Shown here one piece after another: positions 37,438 to 47,298 of a stretch of 64,000 nt of DNA (positions within the stretch are counted from its first letter, which is position 1; each line of letters begins with the position of its first letter). Made by a program: the position numbers and the translations under genes. Source of the stretch: Boletus sp. NGJ (taxonomy: Eukaryota; Basidiomycota; Agaricomycetes; Boletales; Boletaceae); assembly GCA_019096195.1 (NCBI GenBank), contig JAGTXK010000073.1, positions 1,364,001-1,428,000 on the forward strand. The letters are read 5' to 3'. The notes under the pieces are model-generated. The model was not told where the DNA came from. It made no database searches and saw only the letters and a list, made by a program, of their open reading frames with translations.

Positions 37438-37786
37438 ATAGTTGGACTCGTAATACCCTCATGAGTATCTTAATCAGTATTCAGCATTCTATGGCGTGGA
37501 TCAACAGACCCAACTTGCTATAGTAGAATACATCGTGATTGAGATTGTATATAGATGGTTGAGCGTGATGGGAGGCGACGGTTGAACGCGCCTCGAGATC
37601 GAACTACAATGCCAGCACCTCTTTCACTGACCTCCACTTGTGTCCCTCCCAAGTCTTGTTGCTGCTGTCTGCCAGCCCGAGCTGCACCTTCCTTCTCGGA
37701 GTTTGCTCTGCAAGAACGTCTGCTTGACGAATCCCTCTGGAAGCCTTGTGACACGCACAACTGGCACGGGAGGATTGCGTGCTTCG
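37250..37786 (+). repeat. Copy A of the laccase/NmrA 3'-junction repeat
   Basis: About 540 bp nearly identical to 41299-41862 in direct orientation. It begins inside the laccase codons for [11 protein letters not shown] and ends after GTGCTTCG, where the two copies diverge sharply. Relative to copy B it keeps a 7 bp stretch (CAGCAAG) in the laccase end and lacks 32 bp in the NmrA part. Confidence 0.92.
37604..37786 (-). pseudogene. Truncated 3' end of an NmrA-like gene
   Basis: Antisense to the laccase tail. It reads EARNPPVPVV, LPEGFVKQTFLQSKLREG and then loses frame at a 32 bp deletion that removes the DNYIDKDVLENA-like segment seen at 41646-42727. The stop-codon position is conserved at 37606-37604. 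Nothing upstream of 37786 matches the NmrA gene, so only about 60 codons of the tail survive. Confidence 0.85.
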
Positions 37787-38055
37787 ATTACATGACTTTG
37801 AGTGTAAGATGCAGGATATATGTTCGAAGGGCGCGTTTCTATGAAACGGACACGTTTGTCTTCGCTCCAGATTTTTGAAACAGCCATGCCAGTGTAGTCC
37901 ATGTCCCTAATGTTATCTCAGCCCGACGTGGACATTTGCTCTTCAGAGCATCGCACCAAGCCAGCTGCTTGATCCATTTCACCTCGGGAGCTACTGTACT
38001 TCGTTTCTAATCCGACATACAGGTTTGGGCTCGTCGGACAAAACGTGGAGGGTAG

Positions 38056-38882
38056 GTTCCACCCATCACATTCGCGTGGTTAGCGCCCTCAGTAGTAACT
38101 AGCCTGACGGTCGTACGTCCAGCGGTACTCCGCAACCGTGCATAAAGAACTGATCACGTATTTGATGTCATACAGCAATGTCAGGTCGTCACTCCACTGC
38201 AGCTGTACTTTTCCTTCAGGTCCGCGTTCACAAACGCACAGGTCAGCCTTTTATCCCCTGTTCGAACTGGTAACAAGCTCGTGTAGATGGGTTGGGAAAC
38301 CGTGGCGGATGCTTACTACCTTCTTTCATTTTGGTCCACTCTCGCTAGATTTTATATTCCATCTTTTCTTCTTGTGAGTGTGTTCTGTATACTTTAGGTT
38401 GGGCTGGTCAACTGACGTGTTCACCGCCCAGTATGCGATATAGTCGTATGTTGGAGGAATCGTCGTTTGCGAATAGAAGGGCAGATTACCTCTGGTTGCT
38501 TTTGTTTTCATCGCTGATGCTTCTCGTGCGTCCGGACCTATGAGTCTTAGCATCATCAGCTAACCTAGTTCTTCAGGCACTGTCGCCATTAGTTAACCTT
38601 CCGTTTCTTTCGTCTTCTCTGGCCTTTGTTCCGATCTATATATGGTCCAGGCGACACCCATCCACGTCTATAGCCCTCTTTGGCATCTTCACGATATCTG
38701 CACCCTATCTGCCAATAGCACTCGTTGGGCTTTCGTGGATCATTACTGGCACGTGGAAGGCTGCCGCAGGTGACTTGATCGGATGTGCTGTGGGCCATAT
38801 CGGCTGGTTCTTGAGGGATGTGTGGGCCAGGGAGATGATCGGGGGGTATACTCCGCTCAGCGAAGCCCCAGAGATTCTGTGA
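38056..38882 (+). CDS. Derlin (Der1-like ER membrane protein), 5' end and two junctions unresolved
   Basis: Rhomboid-like pseudoprotease of ER-associated degradation. Exons with clear derlin text: 38056-38112 (PPITFAWLAPSVVTSLTV), 38176-38241 (QCQVVTPLQLYFSFRSAF...), 38287-38373 (WRMLTTFFHFGPLSLDFIF), 38432-38525 (MRYSRMLEESSFANRRADY) and 38577 onward (IYIWSRRHPSTSIALFGIF; APYLPIALVGLSW; GCAVGHIGWFLRDVW). Residues match human Derlin spacing over the first 30. I cannot find a start exon: the region just upstream is the ragged end of copy A. The splice from 38241 to 38287 changes phase. A family-like C-terminus RRLFGEV* sits at about 38929-38952, but one base out of phase with a donor at 38879. 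Either the assembly has small errors here or the gene is decaying. Confidence 0.82.
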
Positions 38883-40349
38883 GTCGTGTTTCTGATTGCT
38901 TTGTCGCGCTGGCGTGCTGACTTAAGCGTCTGTTCGGAGAGGTTTGACAACTGGCATCCGTGCATTGTACAACAGTACCGCAACACATCGATTCCTTTAC
39001 CAAAACAAGAGTCGTCATCGATTAAAATATTGGGAGCTACCTTGGTTGTCATCCCTCGTTATTGGGTTACAGTTTCGCCTGCTCGAACTACGCGCCAGCT
39101 ACTGGATCTCTCTTGCAAGTGTTAGAATGTCAAACTGATGCTAGCCTTGGAAGACTGCGTTCGGTCCCGTCATTATGAACGGTCACGAATGCCGTGCCGC
39201 ACTCTCGGTCTACACTTAATATCTCAGCCCCATCATTGTAGTTCGCTCCAAGTCAGCCGGTAAGTATGGCCTTGGTATATGTTCCCTACCCACCAACCAT
39301 GGCAACATGTTCTTCATGTCAATTTCGAGGCACCTCGTATGCTGTTCAAAGTTCGATATTACGACGACGACGAAATCTCGAGAACAACACTGCCGCACTC
39401 ATAACAACTCTACAGCTAATTAGTCAAGCTTATAGGTCTCTCTGGGTAGCCATCACCATCACCATCACGTTGCGAAAGGAGCAAAGGTCATCCGATAGAC
39501 GTCACATCAGTAAAATTACATGTGTCTTAATCTGGCTTATTTTAGCTAATTCTGCTTGTCAAATTGCAAAATATATTCAATACCATGATCATGTGTTCCA
39601 GAACATCAGAAACATCAACTACAATCAAATTATTTTACTTTTCAACAAAATGAAGCTTAGAATTTGTTTCTGTGTCAGATTTGGAAATGTTGTGCAAGTC
39701 AATAAGCTGAATAAGACAGATTAAGATGCATGTAATTTTACTGATGCAGACTTCATGAAGTTGACCCAGCCAGCTTACTTGACAAACCTTCCAAGACACA
39801 CTCCTGAGTCCTATGCTCTCTGTTAGTTCCACCTGAGCATCATTGGCAAGCCATCAACATGTTATTCATATCGACATGTCTGCACCTTCTTGATACAATC
39901 TCTGATCCATCTGTTCATTCTGTTTCCAAACTGAAATCACCTCAACTTTGTAATGGCGATGGTCTTGAGTCCTATACCATAGTTGTATTTTGTTTGTGCC
40001 ATTACCACTTTTTAGTGGTCTAGCTCCTGGTCTTGTATATGTACATCTTTGTGGAGTTGTAGTCCTGTTGTTCAATAGGCTTTACATGCCACCCTCATGA
40101 GCCTTACACCACTAGACTGATGGACATTAACAATGCTCTGTCATGTAGAAACTTGAATGTTAAAACCAATCACATGCTGGACAGCAACAGAGATAGTTGA
40201 GTTACAAGGTGATTCAGAGCTCAAAGAGACAACTTCTCCAATAAGGTTGTATAGTCTGGTGTCATATTCTTAGTGAAGCAGACAAAGGATGGAATGGGGC
40301 CATTCATACACTAAATTGCTTATGACAATGCTTGACTAAGTATAGTAAT
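38883..40349. other. AT-rich, repeat-bearing region
   Basis: Composition becomes clearly AT-richer from about 39400 to 40430 than the surrounding genes. It contains the MITE-like element at 39505-39746. Short frames (39266-39724, 39866-40075) give no domain, and the first runs through the element. Likely transposon-derived or heterochromatin-like sequence. Confidence 0.5.
39505..39746. mobile_element. MITE-like foldback element, 242 bp
   Basis: Terminal inverted repeats begin CATCAGTAAAATTACATG at 39505 and, on the other strand, at 39746. Over the first 37 bases the arms differ at only three positions, and weaker pairing continues inward. The loop is about 120-160 bp with no coding potential. 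The flanks share only CA on both sides, too short to prove a target duplication. No transposase in the window. Confidence 0.6.
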
Positions 40350-41235
40350 TTACTGGTGCAGCTCCTGATCCAAACCAACTTCCAAGTCATCTTTTGGTTG
40401 TCCTGAATGTCCATATGAGAGTTAATTAATTAATTGATGAAAATAAAACTTTGGGCTTACCAGGGAAGTCATTTACTGAACATTGAGATATCATTGCCTG
40501 TCTTGCCAAGTCTTGCACCCTCCTGGCACCAGCTGGAATGCACCATAGGAAGTGTGTTCCCCTTGTGAGACAATGAAGCTGTTGAGCTTCACCAAATCCA
40601 TTGAAAACAAGATTGGCAGCTTCCATGATCGCCAAGGTAAATACGTAGCACGATGCATTTACAGGGTTGTACCAAGGGATGAAGTCGGAGATCAACCTGA
40701 TTAGGTGTGATACACGTTGCAATGTGGGTGCCTGTTGAGGCTCCCATGCGAGGCGATGGAGGCGGTCCTGCTCGATTTGGATGGTGCCGAGATCGCCAAG
40801 GACCGTCAACGTGTCATTGGCTGTGCCCCGCAGGCCAAGTCTTGCAAGGAGTGTATTGCCAGTGATAGTGCGGGAAACCATGATGGCGACAGGGGTTTCA
40901 GTTGCAATCTGGCTTCGGCGGGGTCGAGTTACAAGCAGGACGAACTCGTGTTGAAAAGAAAATGCAGATCGCGCCTTGTAAAAGGATATCTCTGTGACAA
41001 CATAGTGTTGTCCAGGGTCCCCTTGTTGCACAGTGTGAAACCAGGCTCCTGGTGTCTGGGATGTGTGATTGGCAAGTACTGTTTGCATGGGAGATTCGGA
41101 AGTTTTCGCAGGCTTCTCGGTCTGAGAAACAAAGGAAAGCGGGTAGGGATATAAAAAAGAAAAACTGAATTCCATGATGATAATATTGTTGGAATACGTC
41201 GCAGGCAGTTTCGAAGCCCCTGCCGGAAATCCCAT
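40350..41235 (-). CDS. Orphan duplicated protein, copy 1 (possible papain-like fold)
   Basis: Exons 41235-40461 and 40402-40350 join in frame to 275 residues: donor GTAAGC, acceptor TTCAG, giving DFPGQPKDDLEVGLDQELHQ. The alternative start Met50 (MQTVLANHTSQ) may be the real one, since residues 1-49 look random. Recognisable text: GAWFHTVQQGDPGQHYVVTE, AFSFQHEFVLLVT, SRTITGNTLLARLGLRG and YNPVNASCYVFTLAIMEA. I recall similar orphan proteins in agaricomycetes. A conserved-looking His (96) in a beta-strand and a Cys (196) at the start of a helix recall permuted papain folds (LRAT/PPPDE-like), but that is inference. The second copy at 49298-50192 is also uninterrupted. Confidence 0.7.
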
Positions 41236-41298
41236 AGTGCTGCTGAGTCAGTTGCATTGCTGTTTTTGGTGGAATGCCCCTATCCCTCCAGAGCCCGG

Positions 41299-41862
41299 GC
41301 CTTTGGGCGTTCCATTGCCACATTGGATGGCACATGGCCGCCGGGCTTCTGATGCAATTCGCAAGCTTGCCGAGTAAAGTGCAGGAGTTCCAGATTCCCT
41401 CTTACTTGCAACAGCAATGTTCGGAACAGTCTGGTGGGGCAATACTGAACAAGAGAAGTGGTTGTCGTTGGACATGTAGATAGTTGGGCTCGTAATACCC
41501 TCATGAGTATCTTAATCAGTATTCAGCATTCTATGGCGTGGATCAACAGACCCAACTTGCTATAGTAGAATACATCGTGATTGAGATTGTATATAGATGG
41601 TTGAGCGTGATGGGAGGCGACGGTTGAACGCGCCTCGAGATCGAACTACAATGCCAGCACCTCTTTCACTGATCTCCACTTGTGTCCCTCCCAAGCCTTG
41701 TTGCCACTGTCTGCGTTTTCGAGAACATCCTTGTCGATGTAGTTGTCCCAGCCCGAGCTGCACCTTCCTTCTCGGAGTTTGCTCTGCAAGAACGTCTGCT
41801 TGACGAACCCCTCTGGAAGCTCTGTGACGTGCACAACCGGTACGGGAGGATTGCGTGCTTCG
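41299..41862 (+). repeat. Copy B of the laccase/NmrA 3'-junction repeat
   Basis: Direct repeat of 37250-37786. It starts abruptly within laccase coding sequence and runs into the complete NmrA-like gene. It lacks 7 bp of the laccase end (after AACAAGAGAAG) and has the 32 bp absent from copy A. Confidence 0.92.
41300..41479 (+). pseudogene. Laccase C-terminal fragment
   Basis: Encodes the type-1/3 copper segment [20 protein letters not shown] and the C-terminal [16 protein letters not shown] text, nearly identical to the intact laccase at 35285-37437. A 7 bp deletion shifts the last codons (ends RSGCRWTCR instead of SSKWLSLDM). Nothing 5' of 41299 is laccase, so it cannot be functional. Confidence 0.92.
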
Positions 41863-42727
41863 TAGAGAGCGCCGATGGAAGCGAGAGGTATTCGTTCGCC
41901 CTGGATGCGGAAGGTCACATTATGAAGGGATGAAGCAGGCAGTGTGGTGAGAACATGAGCGATAAATCCTGCAAAGGGCCGAGTTCGTGAGCGTGTTTCG
42001 TGGATGCAACGGGCACTTGCCTGAAACGTCATCCAAGGACGTGAAAGAAGAAGGGACGGCTTGTTCGCCCAGGAGATGGAACTTGCCCAGTTCGACGCCC
42101 GTCAACCACGGAATGAACTCCGCGAAAACACCGTTCTAATCCAGTACGGATGAGTCCCCCCAGTGCTTGAGGAATATGGATGACCGAGAACGCACGTAGA
42201 CACGCAGTACCGGGATTCCAAGGAACTTGACGTAGTCTGGTATGAATCAGGGTGTCATCCGATACTGAGACGTGAGTATTTCGCGGAGGCAAACTTACCG
42301 GCAAGCTGGGACTTGATCACAAGATGACCCTCCTTGCCGCCCTCGGTCGGCATCCCGTATTCCGAGGGTACAAACAACTTCACGCCCGCCTCCTTGGCTG
42401 CATCGGCGATGGGCCGTTGTGCTGGGATTGCACCATATGCCAGCGCAGAGATGACTACTTCCACATCGTGTTCCCGAAGGATGGACGTGAGCGTCTTCAC
42501 ATCAGCATAGTCCACCGTGGCTATTTTAACACCTTGGAGAAGGGGACTTTGAATTGAGCTGCTCCCAGGTTGCGCAAGCGCTACAACCGAGACTCCACGA
42601 TTTATCAGCGCCTGTTATAAACATTAAGTAACGTTTTTCTGTCACCGTATGAGATAGGACACCCCTGTACGATACGACCGCCGATGGTGGGACCTGCTCC
42701 AGCGACCGCGAACGAGGTGTAGGGCAT
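41646..42727 (-). CDS. NmrA-like / isoflavone-reductase-type NAD(P)-binding protein
   Basis: Atypical short-chain dehydrogenase of the NmrA group, either a redox-sensing regulator or a reductase of phenolic compounds. ATG at 42727 gives MPYTSFAVAGAGPTIGGRI, with the GXGXXIG dinucleotide-binding loop. A spliced ALINRGVSVVALAQPGSSS follows, then VVISALAYGAIPAQRPIADA, KLFVPSEYGMPTEGG, FAEFIPWLTGVELGKFHLLG, VPSSFTSLDDVSGFIAHVL and a C-terminus NYIDKDVLENADSGNK...KEVLAL. Introns restore frame at each step (for example donor GTACAG after GGRI and donor GTGCGT after LRVY). About 300 residues, normal. It is convergent with the laccase fragment; the same convergent pair, with opposite completeness, exists at 37 kb. 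Confidence 0.9.
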
Positions 42728-43275
42728 CGTGGATGGGAAGAGAGCGGTAGGGGGGTTACCTGCGTGCTGCTCACCCTTTGTAAGGTGGGAAGACGTTTAT
42801 TTCGCCCTCGGATAAAGTCGCGGTCTGGACCACTGGGTGGAAAAAGTTCGGATCGTTGGGCCCAAGGAGTTACACGGTGGAGGCGTGGCCGGGTCGACAC
42901 TGACATGACGGCCCAATACACCGCCCTAGAAACCTAGATCATATATACCTTGCCATGTGCGCGGTAGGGTGAATTCATGTTCCAATGACTATCTTTAGTG
43001 ACATTGCGGATGATGGACCGGTCGGAGGTATGGCGAAGAACAGGCTGTTGCTGCTGGCCAGTTTCCAGTGTGGCTTGTTATCACTTTACAACAGTATACC
43101 GAGATAAGTCCAGAACTTACGGTTACGGTGTTATTGTGAATTATCTCCATTGCACTAGCCTGATGGCCATCAAGTTCAATGGCTAGGCTATATGTCAGTG
43201 TGTGACCCAGGAGGGAAGCAAATTGTCTGAACTATAAAGTGTTGCCGAGAAGTTGATATCATACTGTACAACTTG
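42728..43275. promoter_or_regulatory. Divergent upstream region, NmrA-like / S28 peptidase
   Basis: 548 bp between divergent starts. A small open frame (42998-43186) has no features. No specific motif assigned. Confidence 0.35.
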
Positions 43276-45587
43276 ATGAGGCTCACCGTACCGTTCGCCT
43301 GCTTGTCCTCTCTCATCCTCGCTACACTTGCGAGTGCAATAATACCCACCAAGCGGGGGCCGACCAGTCCTCAGCATGTCAACTTTTGGAAACTAGAAGC
43401 TCGCGCGAGAGCATCGGAAGCTTCTCGTTCTGTCAAGGCCTCCCCTCTGGTTCTTCAGGACTCGACGACCGGATTCACGCTCGAACCGCCTGACACCCCA
43501 CAGCACGGACCTGACTACTCCAAATTCCCAGAACAATTCTTCGACCAGCCTGTTGACCATACTGACCTCTCGCAAGGAACATTCAAGCAACGTTATTGGA
43601 TTAACACCCGACACTATGTACCCGGTTCGGGTGGACCAGTCATCGTGTTGGATGGTGGTGAGACGAGTGGAGGGGATAGACTTCCGTTCTTGGATACGGG
43701 TATAGTGGAGATTTTGACAAATGCGACAGGCGGGGTCGGTGTTGTCCTCGAACATCGTTACTATGGTACGTACCATTCATGCTTGGTAGACGTCGTTTAA
43801 TGTATAACAGGAACGTCTATCCCCGTACCTGACTTCAGCACGGATAACTTGAGGTGAGGGTGCTCGACGAAACTATTCACGGCTTGACCAGATACACTGA
43901 CAACTACATGAATACACTAGATGGTTGAACAACGAACAGGCTGCCGCAGACTCTGCAAACTTTATGAGTCATGTCAAGTTTGAGGGCATAGACGAAGATT
44001 TGACATCACCCCAGACTCCTTGGATTTACTATGGTGTATGTAGCAATCTCATACAAATTTTGTCATGCCTGCAAAACTCAGGAATCGAATTCAAAAGGGT
44101 TCCTATGCCGGAGCTCGGGCGGCGCACATGAAAATCTTATACCCAGAGCTTGTCTTTGGAGCAATCGCCTCCAGCGGTAGGTGTTTATTGCACAGTGCTG
44201 TTCACACACTCAGCGTGATCCCAGGTGTAACCCATGCTACTCTTTCCAACTGGGAGTATTATGAAGTCATCCGCAAAGCTGCTGATCCTACGTGTTCTGC
44301 CCACATCGAGAACGCAATAACGACTATCGATTTTCTCCTCCAATTACCGTACCTTAAGGGTATCGTCAAGGCTTTGTTTGGACTCCAAGCGCTTGAGCAT
44401 GACGATGACTTTGCTTCTGTCCTCGAGGTTAGCTGACTCCCGACAGCCACGAATCGTCATGCTGACCGACGGAAAGGGACCGCTGGATGCGTGGCAATCT
44501 AAGGTCTGGGACCCGGCGGTGGGCAGCACACGTTTCGACGAGTTTTGTGAAACATTGGGCAAGCCAATTGGTGGTGCTACGCATGTTGCTGCCTTGCCAA
44601 TCGGACATGAAGACCGTCTCTTGACTTTATGGGACGATCAAAAGATCGATTTCTCTGTCTTGAATTACGCCGAGTGGATCAGGGAGGTGAGAGTAATTTC
44701 TATTCTCTTCCTTTGGGGGAATGAAATAACCCATTATATGATCAGAACCAAGTACAGCCCTGTCTTAAATATAACATGACAGTAGAGGAGGTCAGGACGA
44801 ACATGATCCTCTTTTCTTCATCGACTAAATGATTCAACTTGTGTGGTCGACTCCAGTGTTTCGGGACCTACAATGATACCAAGTATACCGACACATCCAT
44901 CTCTGAGGATTGGCGTTTATGGCAATTCCAAGTTTGCACCGAGTGGGGTTACTTCTCCGTACGTCTTTCGTTCCACGTTGCCGAGGAAGATGCTAAGATC
45001 ATGACAGACTGCTCCGCCTGACCCAGACTACCCTCGAATCGTATCCAAGCTTTTGACTATGGATTATGCCACGAAGATCTGCCGACAGGTAAGTCCTTGT
45101 GCTGTGGAGCATTGTTAGTTCTTGGCCGACCAACAATGTTCGTCGACTTTTCTAGGCGTATCCTGCTGGAAAATACTTCACAGTGCCAGAGCTACCGAAC
45201 ATTACTGCCGTGAACGTCCTGGGAGACTTTGCAATCGCCGCAGATAGGCTGGCTATCATAGATGGCGAAGGTACTGCACTACTTCCAATTCACTAACAGG
45301 TATCACTGACGTGTTGCAGTTGATCCTTGGAGACCCTGCACTCCACACAGCGAGTACGCAAACGATAGGGAAGACACTATACTCCAGCCATTCAAACTCA
45401 TCCCTGGTATGCATCCGTGTTCAGCCCTCTATTGACACGTGCTAAGACAGTAATGGTATCAGGCGCTGTTCATCACTACGACGAATATGGTCTTCGCAAC
45501 GTGAATGATGAGCCACCGGAAATACAACAGATTCACCGCGAGATGATCGAGTTTGTGCGCGAGTGGCTGAAGGATTTCAAGGCGTAG
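43276..45587 (+). CDS. Secreted serine peptidase, S28 family (prolyl/dipeptidyl-peptidase type)
   Basis: Secreted or vacuolar S28 serine carboxypeptidase-like enzyme that cleaves after proline or removes dipeptides. Start ATG at 43276 gives a clear signal peptide (MRLTVPFACLSSLILATLASA). Family text: YSKFPEQFFDQPVDH, GTFKQRYWINTRHYVPGSGG, VIVLDGGETSGGDRLPF, VGVVLEHRYYG, WLNNEQAAADSANF, then the nucleophile motif GGSYAGARAAH (Ser), joined by a phase-0 intron at about 44037-44097. The end carries the likely catalytic Asp in VDPWRPCTPHSE and His in PGAVHHYDEYGL, followed by EFVREWLKDFKA. At least nine short introns. TAG at 45587. No lesion noted, though the middle exons (44680-45060) were followed only in outline. 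Confidence 0.9.
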
Positions 45588-45778
45588 ACGGATTGTAGTT
45601 CATCCATTCGTACACACACCGTTCGTGACCAGAATGCTAGGCCGACTTGTTCCGTGAACACGACCGAATCCACTGCCATGGCTGTCGAGCCGTCAACTGA
45701 GCGTGAGTTTCTAACCGATCAGCTGGACTCGGAAACTGGCGTTCCCGAGATCCTCTCAGCTTCCGACGAGCATCTGCG

Positions 45779-46969
45779 ATGGCACAACGAACCTCATTTA
45801 CACTCGGATCCAGGCAATCCGAACTTGCAAAGATCCAAACCAACATCGTCATCCAAAAGCTCGCCGAAAAATTCCCCTCCTATGCGTTCGAAACGCGATT
45901 CCATGAAACTGAAGGGGACAAGAATCAATCCAAAGCGCTCTTTCTCCTCGGAGGTAAGGCATTGTGGACGAGGGGGCTCGAAGAGCTACTCGCCAACAAA
46001 CAGGTGGATATGCTCGTGCATAGTTTCAAGGACGTGCCGACGGAACTCCCGGGAGAATTTAAGATTGGAGCGATATTGGAGAGAGAGGAATGTGTGGATA
46101 GTTTGGTGGTGAAGGCCGGATCGCCTTACAAGATGCTCGAAGATTTGCCTGCTGGGAGCAGGATCGGCACAAGCAGCGTGCGGCGCGCAGCACAGGTCAA
46201 AAACTATCTCAGAAATCACCACAAGGAGCTGGACATGGTATTCAAAGATGTGGTAAGTAGGAACAGATGTTCGAGCGATATCACAAGACTGAATAGCGAG
46301 CGTGTACAGCGCGGAAACCTGTACGTTGCGTGGCTCGATCGCACTCTCGACACCGAGATTTATTACTGAGTTACAGTAACACCCGCCTAAAGAAACTGGA
46401 TGCGACTGGGGAGGGACGATGCGTTTGATGCGCTCATCCTTGCCAAGGCTGGACTTGTGCGTCTCGGCTGGTCTCATCGTGCCACAGAAGACTTGGTTCC
46501 TCCGGTCTTGTATCACGCTGTATCCCAGGGTGCGCTGGCAGTAGAGATTCGGACGGATGCGTCGAGCGAGCTGCTCGACTTGTGCGAGGCCCTGACGCAC
46601 CAACGAACCCAGTGGACATGTCTCGCCGAGCGTGCGATGTTGCGTACGTTGGAGGGTGGATGCAGCGTGCCTGTGGGTGTCAATACCAAGCTCACCCACG
46701 TGGTAGAGGGAGACGAAAGACTGAGGAGCGGGGAGCTGAAACTCGAGAGTGGTGTGCTGGAGATCACAGGTTGTGTCACGTCGCTCGACGGCGGGCGACA
46801 GTTTGTCAAGACGATTGGGGAGAGGGTTACGAGCACCGACGAGGCGGAAGCGCTGGGCAAGAGGCTTGGAGAGACGTTGCTGGACAGTGGTGCACGCGAG
46901 ATCTTGGAGGAGATCAAAGTCGACAGAACAACTCGGGCACGAGAAGCAGAAGAAAGCAAAACATCGTGA
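45779..46969 (+). CDS. HEM3: Hydroxymethylbilane synthase (porphobilinogen deaminase), one apparent frameshift
   Basis: Condenses four porphobilinogens to hydroxymethylbilane in heme synthesis. Exons: 45779-46252, an 11 nt microexon 46310-46320 (RGNL) and 46377-46969. Family text: FTLGSRQSELAKIQT, HSFKDVPTELP, IGTSSVRRAAQV, RGNLNTRLKKLD, DALILAKAGLVRLGW and GGCSVPVGV, whose Cys carries the dipyrromethane cofactor. The exon total is 1078 nt, one too many. KKLDATG and DDAFDALIL lie in different frames around GGGG at 46408-46411, and dropping one G gives a 358-residue product. An assembly error is the simplest reading. A 335-codon antisense frame here is a shadow. The true start at 45779 matches the usual N-terminus; a longer upstream frame does not. 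Confidence 0.94.
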
Positions 46970-47298
46970 TGATTTGTGCATAGCAAAGGACAATTAACAT
47001 CGAATTGAAAACTGTATTCCTGTAGTGTTCATTGTGCAGCATTTGGAGAATGAATGCACGACGTGAATGAATCACAAGAAAGTCGATCTGCCTCCCCACG
47101 AGCGCCTGATAATCCCTGGAAAACAATAACGAGCAACAGGTGACTCTAAGGCAGGGAGGAATTGACATTGAAGGTGTCCAACCGTACCCGACGGGGTTTA
47201 TGAGGGGCCGTGTAGTTTGTCCATGTTTGGCGCTGGAGGTCGATAAGCCCATATGCTCCCTGCTTTCTACTTGCAGCTTGCACAAGGCTAGTCGGGCC
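46970..47298. other. Intergenic region, HEM3 / E2
   Basis: 329 bp with no gene. Contains the 3' end of HEM3 and upstream sequence of the E2 gene. Confidence 0.5.

Larger units (their letters stand above)
40347..41749 (+). repeat. Copy B of 1.4 kb inverted repeat
   Basis: Near-identical, in reverse orientation, to 48776-50197. It carries the orphan gene, the junction GAGCCCGGGCCTTTGGG, the laccase tail and part of the NmrA tail. The left edge sits just past the orphan gene's stop codon. Confidence 0.92.

Noticed and set aside
40421-40436. TTAATTAATTAATT run as possible target-site duplication
   Set aside because: It is inside the second intron region of the orphan gene in both copies, not at the repeat ends.
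40717-41154. 145-codon frame opposite the orphan gene, repeated at 49379-49816
   Set aside because: It recurs only because the whole segment is duplicated; the other strand has the spliced, better supported gene.
45986-46993. 335-codon open frame on the minus strand
   Set aside because: It lies fully antisense to HEM3, shows no family features, and is explained by GC-rich codon structure of the real gene.
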